Source: Austropuccinia psidii
Taxonomy: Eukaryota > Basidiomycota > Pucciniomycetes > Pucciniales > Sphaerophragmiaceae
Assembly: GCA_023105745.1 (NCBI GenBank)
Contig: JALGQZ010000003.1
Span: forward strand, 43,548,185 to 43,612,184
DNA length: 64,000 nt
Direction: 5' to 3'
Shown: in pieces, positions 1 to 10,072 of the stretch
Layout: each line of letters begins with the position of its first letter
Numbering within the stretch: position 1 is the first letter of the stretch
Position numbers and translations under genes: made by a program
The notes under the pieces: model-generated
What the model was told of the DNA's origin: nothing
Seen by the model: only the letters and a program-made list of their open reading frames with translations
Databases searched by the model: none

Positions 1-614
1 CAGCCTGTCAATAATTGTACAGGCTGTATTCACCAAATACAGTTTTGGATTCACAAGTCTGAAGCTGTATGATTTCTCCACTCCACCACACCACTTCTAA
101 AGACCCTGTACATCCATACAGGGTCTTTATTATCCAAATCAATTCAAATCAAGATTCCTCTCAAGAAAATTCACTCTTTAGATCAGGGATGGTGGATTCT
201 CATATATATCAGCCCCTCTTTCTACCCCTGGAGACCTTTCCCCAGTTAATTAATATATTTGATTCATCATTAAATAAATACTTTTATTCTCATTTTCGGA
301 ATATTATATATTTGGCTTTAAGGTGGTCTTTGCATTTCCTCACCTGTTGAATAGAATTTTTCTGTGCATATACTTATTAACCCTTCTCTTTTTTTCTGAC
401 AGGCTGAAACAGTGGACTTGGACTTTCTTGTTGTTGGCTCTTTTATCCTTTAATCTTATTCTTATTGTTGTTGCTTCTTATATTTATTTCATTAGAAATT
501 CTATCCTTATTACACTATTAAGTGTATTCTATTTTATTCATTCTGAGCCCTCCATAAGTGAGCTTCAGTTTTTGAAGTTCCAGGCCATCTTCACTTAGAA
601 GAGCCCCTATGACA
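1..614 (+). mobile_element. 3' portion of an LTR related to Gypsy family B (truncated by window edge)
   Basis: Block-wise similarity by eye to the 3' half of the LTRs at 29648-31250 and 37332-38852: the CCCCAGTTAATTAATATAT block near 240, the GACAGGCTGAAACAGTGGA block near 400, the gagCcctCCA...GAGCTTC...CCAGGCC block near 545-585, and a terminus GAGCCCCTATGACA equivalent to GAGCCCCTGTGACA. No gene is read in it; the two ORFs at 69-350 and 323-598 are chance frames of the LTR. It contains two hairpins (1-26 and 98-129). Whether this is a solo LTR or one end of a full element cannot be told, because the left part lies outside the window. Confidence 0.7.
98..129. repeat. Perfect 13-bp inverted repeat in LTR
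   Basis: Arms at 98-110 (TAAAGACCCTGTA) and 117-129 (TACAGGGTCTTTA) are exact reverse complements around a 6-nt loop. A second hairpin, with 8-bp arms CAGCCTGT/ACAGGCTG, lies at 1-26. Both carry the CCTGTA/TACAGG core that recurs in other LTRs of this window. Confidence 0.8.
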
Positions 615-2519
615 CTTTATCAAGATATTGTTTGTTACTTACCGCTTCTTTCATTTATTTCTTGTATTTTTGAGCCAGTGACCAAAATACAATGTGATTG
701 TATGCTTCTTCAATAGTTGAATGATGTACAATGACCCTAAGTTGAGGCTCATAAGCTCAAAATCTCCACCAGAAGCAATTTGGACAAATTTCTCTACTTC
801 AGTGATAAAACAAGCCTCATTTTAAAGAGATTCCCTTGCATTGTTTAGATATGGGGCCCATTAACATATTTCAAGCTTGGCTAATAATTCTTGAATATAT
901 CAGATGAAGAAATTGGTCATATTAATAATACCATTTGTAATCTTTTTCTTCCCTTCAGTGACATCTCTTGGAGTGATGATTTGGTTTTCTGGTACCAATG
1001 GCTTTGCAACATTGCTTTGCATTGAAGTTGAGATTTCTTTCAGTAATGAAAAACATGTGTTGAGCTCTTTCAATGATGATTAATCAGGTGATACAGGAAT
1101 TTAGTCTTGATAAAACAGTACCCACAGCATTTGTATATGGGTTGAAAGTGCTTTCTGGAAGTAAAATGGTCAGTAGAAATACAATTAAGAGAAAAACGGA
1201 AAGTGAACATATAGCTTTACAGGTTGGAACTCCTCAGGAATCTCCTGTGTGGTTAGCTTATGGGGCCTTGGTTTTTTTAAGAGGTGATTTTGATAACTCA
1301 GATTTTTCTTCTTTTATATATTCTAGTTTTCTTTTTCTGTTTCAAATCATATTGGTGTTCTGGTTTGATTTCCTGTTAAAGCTTTTCTTTTAAGTCAGTG
1401 TATGTTTTGTTTTTTTCCCTTTGGATTTTGTTGATGATGCTAGAGATTTATTCTGGAGATGTATATTGTTAACTTGGGAGAGTAGACCTTCTAATTCATG
1501 ATCATGTGATTTAATTTGTTCCCCGAGTTGTCTTATTTTCTGGACCTGTGCATTGAAAAGATCATTGGAATCAGGAATAATGGAAGAACCGGAAGGGTAG
1601 GGGGAAGAGTTATTGTGGTGCGCAAAGCTCATAAGTAATGTTTAAAAAGAAATTGATTGAATGTGAAATTGTTTTCTTTCAAATGATATAATGGCTGATG
1701 TTGGGTAAATTGTCAATAGGTATTAAATGTAAGAGATAAAATAATATATGTAGGAATAGATATAATAGAGGTAAAGCAATGGGAAGTAAGCAACCCTGAT
1801 AATAAAGTAGTAAATAGTTATGAGAATAATTCTGAATAAGAAAAATTAGAAATAAGGCATTAAAGTAAAAGGATGGCTTCAAAGAGAGATAAGGAAATGG
1901 GTTATGCAGGAAAATCTAGATCTTGCAATCAAAGTTAGCTAAATAGAAAAATGAGTATAAAACATAACTTGTGAGTTGAAACAAGGGGATTCTTATACTT
2001 CTAGCTTAACAAAGATCAAAGAGAATGAACTCACCATTTCTTATTCATTTCTATGTTCCTTTTCCCACTTGAACCTTGGAACTTTTAAAATAAGTTCAAA
2101 ATTAATTTTGAAGCTTATGATTTTTCTCTTGCAAAAAAGGATTCCTGAGCCAATTGCAAAATTAAATTATCCTGAGTTGTGAATAAAATGAATATTCCAT
2201 TGTTGTTTTCTTTTATTGGAAAAATAGTGGGGAATTAAGGAGCCGGTGTCCAAAAACAAAGTTAAGCTATATAGTTAATGTAATCATTGAGTAGACAAAA
2301 AGAAAATACTGATGGCGGTGAAAGGAATCAAGAAATTAAAAAGATAACAAATGAAAGGCACTTATGTCAGTGCAATTTAGGATTGTTTACATCAGAAATT
2401 TTGCAGAAGTGAATTGAGATAAGTGCTTGTTTTAGATGAGCCATGGGTGAAGAAATAATTCCTTCCTTGAATATGTATTAGCCCTGCCTAATCATGGTGC
2501 AGTAGGTGTTCAAGAATGC
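615..2519. other. No convincing gene; AT-rich with short ORFs
   Basis: Only short ORFs are present. The plus-strand ORF at 1073-1393 (106 codons) has a hydrophilic first half but no family I recognise. It is antisense to the extension of a minus-strand ORF at 1632-1390. Nothing looks like an intact gene and no RNA gene was recognised. Confidence 0.5.
1390..1632 (-). CDS. Small hypothetical ORF with predicted coiled coil (possibly a gene fragment)
   Basis: An 80-aa ORF starts with a Ser/Pro/His-rich stretch. Residues about 27-68 form a heptad-like helix (repeated FNAQVQKIRQL...HELEGLLSQVNNI pattern), followed by a basic tail with KSKGKKTKH. In the same frame, coding-like codons continue past the stop with further stops, so it may be the start of a decayed longer ORF. 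I do not recognise a family; the N-terminal part resembles coiled-coil Gag-type proteins only in general character. No splice sites or promoter could be assigned. Confidence 0.3.
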   Translation of the reverse strand: MSFAHHNNSSPYPSGSSIIPDSNDLFNAQVQKIRQLGEQIKSHDHELEGLLSQVNNIHLQNKSLASSTKSKGKKTKHTLT

Positions 2520-3640
2520 TTAAGAGCAGCTATAACATTCTCCAAAAGTTCCTTCATCTTTACCCATGTAAGACTGAGTCCTAGTAAAGGAAATTACTCT
2601 TTCTTTATCACAAAAAGGAGAGTGCGAAGCACTTCTATCATAAATGGAGAATTCTTGTCTAACAATATTTACCTCAGATGAGTTAGTTCTGATTCCACAT
2701 ATCCTAGGGGGCCCTTGGAGGATCATATCCAGAATTTCCATTTGATAAGTCAAAATATTTTTATTTCTCTTTTTCTAATTTTTCTTAAATTTTCCTTTCT
2801 CAAAATTCTTCCAAAAAGTGAGTATAAAGCTGAAAAGACCAATATTTGCAATAAGATTAATTAGGATCATTTGTTTTGTCATTTGGCCATAATCGTTTGG
2901 CACTAATACAAAGGTCTTGACCATCAGGTATAAAGACATTTTTATCTATCGCTATCTTTAATTCCACCTCTGATAAAATACTTTGAAGTCCTGCTATTCT
3001 TTTTAAAATCTTGATTTATTGATAAATATTTTTCATATAAAAGGAAAAGACCAGATATTCAATTCTATAGATGAAAGAAATATAGAATTTGGGACATGGA
3101 CATTTATTTGAAATGCTCTTGTCTCATGCTTTTAAGAAGCTTTGATTCATTTCTTATATTCATGATTGAGTCCATGACGTTCCCATAATCACTTTTGATA
3201 CCGAAAATGTTTTCTACAATGGTAGAACAGGCTTTAAAATAGGAAGCCACATAGAAGTCACACATGGAGTTTAATAATGCAGTGAGATTGTACATTTGTT
3301 AGTCATTGTTGAAGAATTTGTCATAATACTTTTGGCCAAGGGTATTTCCTCTTTAGGAATAGATCTTTTGGAAGTTTCTATGATACAGCTTAATCTTTTC
3401 TTCTTCAGCATCAATGACAAAAGAAATGATCCATTCTAATTTTAAGAAGACATAATCTGGTTTTAAGAAGATATCAATTCTCTGGATAGTAAAGGCCATT
3501 TTTACCATGTTACTTTGTTTTCAGTAGCTCTTAGAGGTAAGTAGCTCTATACTTGCTTTATCCAATGTTTCTGTCAGACTTTGAGTTATGAGCTCTCTTT
3601 GAAGATCAGATTTTAGAATGTTATATCAAGGCATGGGCCC
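2520..3640 (-). pseudogene. Decayed protein-coding locus, function unknown
   Basis: On the minus strand, protein-like segments follow one another with interrupting stops or frame changes. From about 3620 to 3104 a single frame stays coding-like across three stops: an acidic helical stretch, then a stretch with FLKPDYVFLKLEWIISFV, then the 63-residue segment at 3295-3104. A further stretch near 2990-2870 (with IDKNVFIPDGQDLCI) and the 77-aa ORF at 2753-2520 (with ILQGPPRICGIRTNS and ending GTFGECYSCS) follow in other frames. This is what a gene that has picked up nonsense mutations and indels looks like. Introns could explain some breaks, but no consistent GT-AG set was found. I cannot name the family. 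Confidence 0.35.
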
Positions 3641-3969
3641 CTAAAGTAATAAAATAGGTGGTTGGCACAACAGCAATAAGTACTAAACTAGTCAAATTTT
3701 ACTATGTACATGTACAAGTAGTACCCAAAAGTCATTACAATCAAGAAAAGCTTCTTTTATACTTAGCCCTTTTTTGAGTCTTCGCATTTAGATGAAATCG
3801 AAGCTGAGTCAGTAAGGCAAGTTATTTTATTGAATTTTTGTTTATTCTTGTTCTATGGATGTTTTCATTGTTATCAGAAATAGTTAATGAAGTTCATCCA
3901 GCTTGTTTTTCCCTTCCAAAACTATACACTTTAAAAGAAACTTGTGCTATTAACCCTAAGTGAGCCAGA

Positions 3970-4578
3970 TCAGATCTTCCAGCGACGCTTGTCAGATTTG
4001 TCATAATCTGAGGATTTTGCATTATCTTCGGATTTGTTGTCACTTGAATGGGTATAGCTGGAGGATTTTTCATCACCTGTGGATTCACTGCCACTGGACT
4101 CGCTATCGTTTTTAATTTCATCTTCATCTTCGGATTTGCTGTAGCTTGAGGACTTTTCATCAGATTCTGAGTCTTCTTCATCCTCTTCAGAGTCCTCGTC
4201 TTCCTCAGAGTCCTCATCCTCTTCAGAGTCCTCATCCTCTTCAGAGTATTCATCCTCTTCAGAGTCCTCATTATCTTTGGACGAAGTGTCACTGCTACTA
4301 CCACTATTGCCTAAGCCTCCGAAGCCCCCTAGAAGCTTTGAAAAATCACCTAGACCTCCAAGACCTAACAAGCCACCGGAGCCCCCACTACCTAGACCAC
4401 CAAGGCCTGGGAAACCACCGGAGCCCCCGCCACCTAGACCTCCAAGACCTGATAAACCACCAAAAAGGTTTCCAAAAGTACGCCTATGGATTTGATGAAT
4501 ATTTGTGGGTGATCCTGAAGCCACAAGTACCAGCCCAAGTAAAAAGATAAACAGCCTTGAGGTAAAAAAAAATGACAT
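3970..4578 (-). CDS. Predicted secreted Gly-rich/acidic protein (effector-like)
   Basis: The 202-aa product starts at the Met giving MSFFFTSRLF; an upstream in-frame ATG at 4641 would add 21 residues. Residues 1-22 form a classic signal peptide (basic residue, hydrophobic core FIFLLGLVLVASG), so export is expected. A Gly/Leu-rich segment follows (about 30-95) with repeats of the type GGLGGLGGGGSGG. Next comes a strongly acidic repeat region (about 105-145, SEEDED units), then a Ser/Lys/Asp-rich tail ending in the basic KRRWKI. There are no cysteines in the mature part and no enzymatic motif. The layout of signal peptide, Gly-rich part and acidic low-complexity part resembles the N-terminal part of the cutinase-family gene at 48840-47680, including a similar signal peptide. 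Function unknown; a role at the plant interface is inferred from secretion alone. A TATA-like element lies at 4704-4715. Confidence 0.65.
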   Translation of the reverse strand: MSFFFTSRLFIFLLGLVLVASGSPTNIHQIHRRTFGNLFGGLSGLGGLGGGGSGGFPGLGGLGSGGSGGLLGLGGLGDFSKLLGGFGGLGNSGSSSDTSSKDNEDSEEDEYSEEDEDSEEDEDSEEDEDSEEDEEDSESDEKSSSYSKSEDEDEIKNDSESSGSESTGDEKSSSYTHSSDNKSEDNAKSSDYDKSDKRRWKI

Positions 4579-4703
4579 CTGAACTAGACGTAAATAGAGA
4601 AGAGGGATTAACGTGCTTGGTTTCTGGAGAAGACTTATCAAAGTGCTAATCTAAATAAATTTTGAAGCTTCAAGAAGCTGGATAACGGTGAGTGAGATAT
4701 CCA

Positions 4704-4715
4704 GATTATATAGAG
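4704..4715 (-). promoter_or_regulatory. TATA-like element of the secreted acidic protein gene
   Basis: On the minus strand the sequence reads CTCTATATAATC, about 63 bp upstream of the first in-frame ATG (4641) and 126 bp upstream of the signal-peptide ATG (4578). Position and sequence suit a fungal core promoter, but no transcript data are available. Confidence 0.4.
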
Positions 4716-4719
4716 TTTA

Positions 4720-5640
4720 TGAAAGTGGAAGTTTGTGCTGAATACGAGAGATGTTCCCAACAATAGCACCAAAGGACTTGCCGAACGACCTGCGTTGAGA
4801 GAAAATGAGGGTGAAAAGTAGCACCTAGTCTTTATATTTTGAGCACAATCATTTGGCTAGCTTGGACGGATCACCCCTACCATTCGCAAATGTGTCTAGG
4901 CTAAGAATTTGTTTCCTCACTAGTAAGCTTCCCACGATTTTACAGTCTAGCCAGCCATGCAAAGAGCTAGAGCACACTCCTTTCGGATCATTTTTCCCCA
5001 CTGACTTTCAGGAGACTCAAATATCTCTACGTCTGCAAAGAAACACTTCACAGCATATCGAAAAATATGACTAGTTGAATGCGGTGTAAATGTATGTAGT
5101 GATCTTGGATTGCAACGGGTTATACAACAGGAACACAAAAGAGGTAGAGCACGTTTTATTCTCAGCTATCAAGCCAGCGTATTGCACACGAAGCCCAATA
5201 GGCCTATGTCTACCGTAGGTTCAATGAGCCACAGTGCAAATAAAATTTTGCATTCTCAAAAATCATGTAACTATTTTAAGTTAACTCTTCAATATGTTCA
5301 TGGGAGATGTGATATGTGAGTTTCGAGGGGTCAAAAGCCAAGTTGTATCATTAACTAATTTCTTTGAAAACTGTTAGAGCATTTCACCGTTGAAGCGGTG
5401 CTTTCCCTTTTTATTATTTGTACTTTTTGTTTAAAATACTTTTCATCGAACAAAAGTAAAATAATTTTGTGTATTTATTATTGCACATATTTTACTAGAA
5501 GTATTGGACTCCTTAGTATTTAAAGAGACATTACTTTGTTGTAACTTGGGCTATGGAAATATTATTTTTATACAATAAAATAAATAAATCAATTTCATCC
5601 TCGTCGTCATCGTATACTTGACAAAAACTGTTGCTAAATT
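4720..5640. other. Intergenic; no gene recognised
   Basis: Somewhat richer in GC than its surroundings. ORFs at 4853-5074 (+), 4947-5138 (-) and 5110-5319 (+) overlap one another and show no protein features. The part next to 4720 probably holds the upstream region of the secreted-protein gene. Confidence 0.5.
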
Positions 5641-5652
5641 TAATTTTGAGAA

Positions 5653-5760
5653 CTAGAGTACAGGCCAGCTTCGCCGGATTTAAGACTGAGGCATTAATAA
5701 AAAACTAGAGTACAGGCCGGCTTCGCCGGATTTAAGACTGGGGCATTAATAATAAAAAAT
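5653..5760 (-). repeat. Tandemly doubled Helitron 3' terminus (hairpin + CTAG)
   Basis: Two copies of a 52-bp unit. On the minus strand each has a hairpin (CCGGCGAAGCCGG at 5729-5717; CCGGCGAAGCTGG at 5677-5665), then CCTGTACT, then CTAG (5708-5705 and 5656-5653) followed by T. This fits the known Helitron 3' end: a short GC hairpin about 10 nt before CTRR, with insertion next to T. The outer hairpin has one mismatch. The copies are nearly identical over AATGCC(C/T)CAGTCTTAAAT as well. Confidence 0.75.
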
Positions 5761-5764
5761 CAAT

Positions 5765-6518
5765 TCATGAGAATATATCCCTAACTACCACATTTGTGAT
5801 TTCAGACCCAGGGCTTCTGCCATTGACCCCCACCAAAAGCTTTTTGGGGTTTCGCGTTCTTGAGAGAGCAACGTATAATTGACCATGAGAGAAAACATTT
5901 GTGTTGAGATATACACCCACGTAGTCGAATGCCTGACCCTGCGCCTTGCTAATTGTCATTGCAAAACATAACGACACAGGGAATTGGTACCTGCTAAAGG
6001 ATATAGCATACTCTTTTGATTCTTGATGAAGCAATTTAATCTTTGGTATTAAGACCCTCTACCCACTCTTGAATCCAGTTAAAATTGTACAAATCAACAC
6101 GTTATTGCTGATCCGTTGAATCATGAATCTTGTTCCATTACATAGACCTCTTGCAATATTGAGATTCCTCAACAAAATTACGGTGGTCCCCTCCTTCAAC
6201 TCAAGCAAATGCATTTGCAACCCTGAAATATGAAGTGCATTCAATATTTCTTCAGGAACTTCATTTTGAGATTAGCCTTCAATTATATCAATCGACCTGG
6301 AGACAAATTTACGGCTCCTAATTGACTCCAAAAGTGTTGCATTGATATTGTTAACACTAATGTTCAAAGTTGTTATGATTGCACGGCCTTCATAATAGCA
6401 CCCTAATTGATCCAGTGATCCCTGATGCAAAATGTCGTTTAGATTACTATAAACAAATAAAATCAATTCTTGAGAAAGGCTTTGCACGTCTTCATTGAAT
6501 ATCACATTTAATGATGAG
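5765..6518 (-). pseudogene. Helitron Pif1-like helicase, C-terminal half (broken)
   Basis: One frame holds three blocks separated by two nonsense codons (just before 6272 and 6059). Residues such as LKEGTTVILLRNLN and GLCNGTRF, then TISKAQGQ and HGQLYVALSRTR, match the C-terminal motifs (V and VI region) of Pif1-type helicases in Helitron Rep/Hel proteins, which would unwind donor DNA during rolling-circle transposition. The block at 6505-6272 is the segment before motif V. The upstream edge abuts the Copia 5' LTR and its GTATG target copy at 6519-6523. The reading frame continues on the far side of the Copia element at 12752. Confidence 0.85.
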
Positions 6519-6523
6519 GTATG

Positions 6524-7056
6524 TGTTGAAAATCATCTTCATACAGACCAAGATGATTGACACTCCTAGCCACAACTCCAACAAATTACCCAAGTGCCAA
6601 AGATCAGGCGCACATCAATGCCCATCACTAGACGACAATCAATTCACCTTATAAGCCGGTCCCTCTACCTGAAGCAGGGGACGACCATCCCCTTCTCTTC
6701 ATACTTTTTCTCTCCTCTCTTCTCTTAGACTTCCTATTTCTTTTATCATTCTTTTTCCTTCCTTAATTCTTTCTTTTCTCTCTTCTTTATTTCTTTTCAT
6801 TTGTTTTCGTTTTTATTAGTTGACTCTGATTCAGGTACAGTCAAAATCATACTAATCTCTCATTAAAATAATTAAACTGATAATTGTCATTGTCTAGTTT
6901 GGTCATTGTGTTTAGTAGCCATTGTAGTTGTATAAGCAGTTCATCATTAATATTGTACGGTGTTATCCACCCTTAGGTACATCCTAATACTTTCACTCAT
7001 TATGTTTGTGGATCACTGGTTAACATAAAAATACTCCTTAGTTTTAACCTCTAACA
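6524..7056 (+). repeat. Copia 5' LTR
   Basis: 533 bp, TGTTGA...TAACA, with pyrimidine-rich TTCTTTTCTC tracts near 6700-6800 and strong similarity to 12266-12746. It is longer than the 3' copy mainly in the pyrimidine-rich part. A clear primer-binding site directly after it was not identified. Confidence 0.9.
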
Positions 7057-7119
7057 GATTTACAGCCTCGGGGCTCTACTACAAACAACGGCAAAAAGGG
7101 TGGATGCCGACTCTACAAT

Positions 7120-7500
7120 ATGACCAATAATAACGTAGAAAAAGACGTCCTTACTATCCCCGTCCTAGACAGCACTAACTACAGTGAATGGAGTGTAAGA
7201 ATGACAATCTTGCTACGGTCAAAAGAACCAGAACCAGGCGTCTCACCTGCTGAAACCAATCAATGGACTAAGGCCAGCTACAATGCAGTAAACCTCATCA
7301 CCGCTTGTGTCAGCCATAAAGTCTTCATCAAGGTCTCCTGATCTTCTTTCATTAACAATCTTAGGAAAACTTATGGGAGATCCTAAAGTTCATCAATATG
7401 CCGAACTACTCACTCTTAATGAGGATTTAGTTGGGAATCCAGACAAAGTTCTATCAAAACTTGAAGACTTTCACAACAACTCAATTCTTCAATAATCTCA
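7120..7500 (+). pseudogene. Copia Gag fragment
   Basis: The frame starting at 7120 encodes a Gag-type N-terminus containing LDSTNYSEWSVRMTILL, matching the 'L.G.NY..W...M...L' start of Copia Gag (UBN2-type) proteins. It stops at 7339-7341 and continues in other frames (7307-7495). The usual zinc-knuckle segment near 7560-7620 is present only as traces (CANGKHNSKC-like). Confidence 0.6.
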
Positions 7501-7717
7501 GGCAATTCCTTCAGCTTCCGCATTAATCTCAGAAAACTCTGGACCCTTCAAAATTACCCATTATTGTGCAAATGGCAAGCACAACTCTAAATGCACTAAC
7601 CACTTGAAATAAGAATGTTACCCAGAGAATCCTCACTTACAACCAGCTCTTTGGGATAATAGGAGAAGACCTCTCCCCAGTCCAAATGCATCCGCACATT
7701 TCTCCACAGCTCAGGCA

Positions 7718-7906
7718 TTGATTACTGGACAAGAATCATTGTCAAGCACCCAAGATCTTATCATTGACTGTGGCACAACTCACCACATTTTCAAAAATAA
7801 AAATCTGTTTCTCTCCCTCTCGGAAATCAATCCCATTAAAGTTTCCACTGGCTATTTGTCAAGCACCTTGTCAGCTATTGGTCTAGGCACGGTCAAGATA
7901 ATCTGA
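7718..7906 (+). pseudogene. Copia protease fragment
   Basis: Residues LIIDCGTTHHIF (codons near 7757-7790) match the Copia aspartic protease active-site block, usually D-S/T-G-A-S/T-H-H. Here the triplet is DCG, so catalytic activity is doubtful even without the stops around it. Confidence 0.65.
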
Positions 7907-8099
7907 AACAAGAAGCCACTAATCCTCAAAAAAAATTTATTTGTTCCTGAACTCAATTGTAACCTTGTCAGCCTCCTACAACTATTTTACAAAAAATTAG
8001 TCATCAGCCAATGTAAAAGCCACTTCACCTTGGAATCTAAAGGCTCAGTCATCATGAAGGGTTCAATTTCCAACAACCTTATTCCTCAATCCTTTGTCT

Positions 8100-8905
8100 C
8101 AAAAATTGACCTCAATTACTGACATCAAAGCCGTGGACACCCAGTCCCTGCAGTATTGAAATAGATGGGACTACTGGCAGATACTGTCAACTGAAGGACA
8201 TGTGACCTCAACAAAGCACATCTGCTTCCCTTGAAAGACCATTTTGAAAACGTCCATCTGCCTTCAGACTGTGTTCACCTTGAGCTAGTCGGACCCATAA
8301 CTCTTCCCTCTGTTTCTGGTTACCGATATTTCCTTACAATTGTCAATCACTTCACATCCTTCAAAATTACCTGTTTTCTCAAAAGCAAGTCAGATGCATT
8401 TGATGAATTTCTTCGTGAAACAATTTCCATGTAGAACCTTTATGATAAAACACTGAAGAAACTAGTTTTCAATAGGGGCAGTAAGTTCTTGAATCACAAG
8501 GCCAAGGCTCTCTCTGAAAAATATGGATTCTAGCATGTCCTTTCCCCTACAGAAACTCCTCACACAATGGATTTGCTGAAAAAGAAAATCAGTAGATTTT
8601 ACCGAAGACAACATGCATACTCAATCACTCCAACCTGCCAAAAGCCTACTGGGAAGAAGCAGTCAGAATGGCTACGATCCTTGGCAACATTGTCCCTGCT
8701 CCATCCAGGAATAATCAGAGTCCTTTCTCATTTTGAAGAGGCTCACCTCCTTGGATCAAAAACATCTGGACCTTCAGCTGCCAAGCCACCATCTCTCTTC
8801 AGAAAGGTCACTGGGAATGGAAGTTTGGACCTACTGGAAACAAAGGAGTCCCCCTTGGTTTTTAGAACAAAAACACCTCATATTGTATCCTTAGAACCCT
8901 AGACA
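8100..8905 (+). pseudogene. Copia integrase remnants
   Basis: The segment at 8231-8434 contains HLELVGPITLPSVSGYRYFL, the start of the Copia integrase catalytic core, where the first catalytic Asp appears as Glu and the later acidic pair as Asn-His. Frames then shift. 8567-8902 carries poorly conserved downstream integrase sequence. Catalytically dead by substitutions and stops. Confidence 0.6.
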
Positions 8906-9098
8906 AAAAGGTAATAATCACCTGTCATGTTACTTTCAATGAAAACCTTTTTCCTGAGGTATCTGGAGATGGTGGCAAGTTGCTTATTGCTTGGAACTCA
9001 GCAATTGGCCTAAAATTGTGGTAGATGAAACACTCATTGTGGCATCAGTAACAGTAGATGAATTCTGAGCTGATGAGCAACCTGAGTACACGTCAAGA

Positions 9099-9990
9099 GT
9101 GTTATATGAAGTGCACGTGCCTCAGGGGAATGCTTCCAATGCTCAGGAACCAAGTTATGAATATTGGAATCTCTCAAGCCCTAGGCCAAGGATCAAGATC
9201 ATAGGTCCTCAACATCCTACTCACATCACCAGCGACATTTTGGAGCAAAGCATCCTTCCCTACTCCAGACGGGCCAATGCTATTCTGACCACAAGCAGCA
9301 ACAACCCTAAGACCTTTAGACAGGCTATACTGTCACCAAAAAAATAAGTGTGGAGGGAGGAAATCAACAAAGAATTGAACTCCATGGCAAGCCTCAATGT
9401 GTGGGAGGTTGTTTATCTTGATCCATGCTATAGACTATTTGGAATGACATGGGTCTTTAAGACAAAACGCAGTCACCTTGGAAAAACTGTTGAGCACAAG
9501 GCCCATCTCTGTGCTCAGGGGTTCACCTCAACTTCAGGAATTTATTACAACAAGACCTACTCACAAAGGGGTTGTTTCAATTCTCTCCAGACCCTGATTG
9601 CCTTTGCCACAACAAAATCTCTGCCCTTTCACCAAATAGACATTAAGAGTGCATTCTTAAATGCTTCTCTCAATGAGACTTTCTATCTTTTGGTTCCTCA
9701 AGGTCTTGATCTGGAAAGAGGCAAGTACTGTCTACAGATTCAAAAAGTCATGTAAGGTCTCAAGCAAGCTCCCCTTTCTTGGTACAATAGGCTCAAGGGC
9801 TGGCTTGCAACTAGCGAATTTGTTGCCTGCGTTTTGGACCCCTGGGTCTTTTAGTGAGGTAGAAACCCTCCTTTGTGGCTTTAAAATCATGTGGATGAAA
9901 TTGCAACCTTCAGCACCAATTCATCATCTTTCAAGACCAAGATCTCAAAGGATTTGCCATAAAAGACAGTGGCCTAGCTGATCTAATGTT
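9099..9990 (+). pseudogene. Copia reverse transcriptase remnants
   Basis: 9348-9755 encodes the RT front half: a WREEINKELNSM start, WVFKTKR, the 'AHLCAQGFTS' block, then QIDIKSAFLNASLNETFYL with the Copia D-x-K-x-A-F-L-x-x motif. The next frame carries GLKQAPLSWYNRL-like residues around 9753. The catalytic YVDD box is degraded to HVDE near 9886. 9099-9347 is the linker before RT. The ORF at 9661-9981 is a shadow frame. Confidence 0.75.
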
Positions 9991-10072
9991 AGGAATGAAG
10001 TTTAATCACCTACCCAAAGGGATTAGTTGAGATCAACAACATTTTTCCAGCTCTCTGTTATTTTTATACAGC

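Noticed and set aside
3894..4304. Minus-strand ORF rich in Met/Lys/Arg/Thr repeats (136 codons)
   Set aside because: Alternative frame of the acidic repeat (SEEDED) region; the repeat alone makes it open.
4146..4550. Plus-strand Pro/Leu-rich ORFs (134 and 72 codons)
   Set aside because: They are antisense reflections of the Gly-rich and acidic repeat coding sequence of the minus-strand secreted protein; no signal peptide or independent features.
8567..8902. Independent 111-codon gene
   Set aside because: Lies between Copia integrase and RT remnants and contains worn integrase-type sequence; part of the dead element.
9661..9981. 106-codon plus-strand ORF in the Copia RT region
   Set aside because: Out of phase with the frame carrying RT motifs; arises from frameshifts in a decayed gene.
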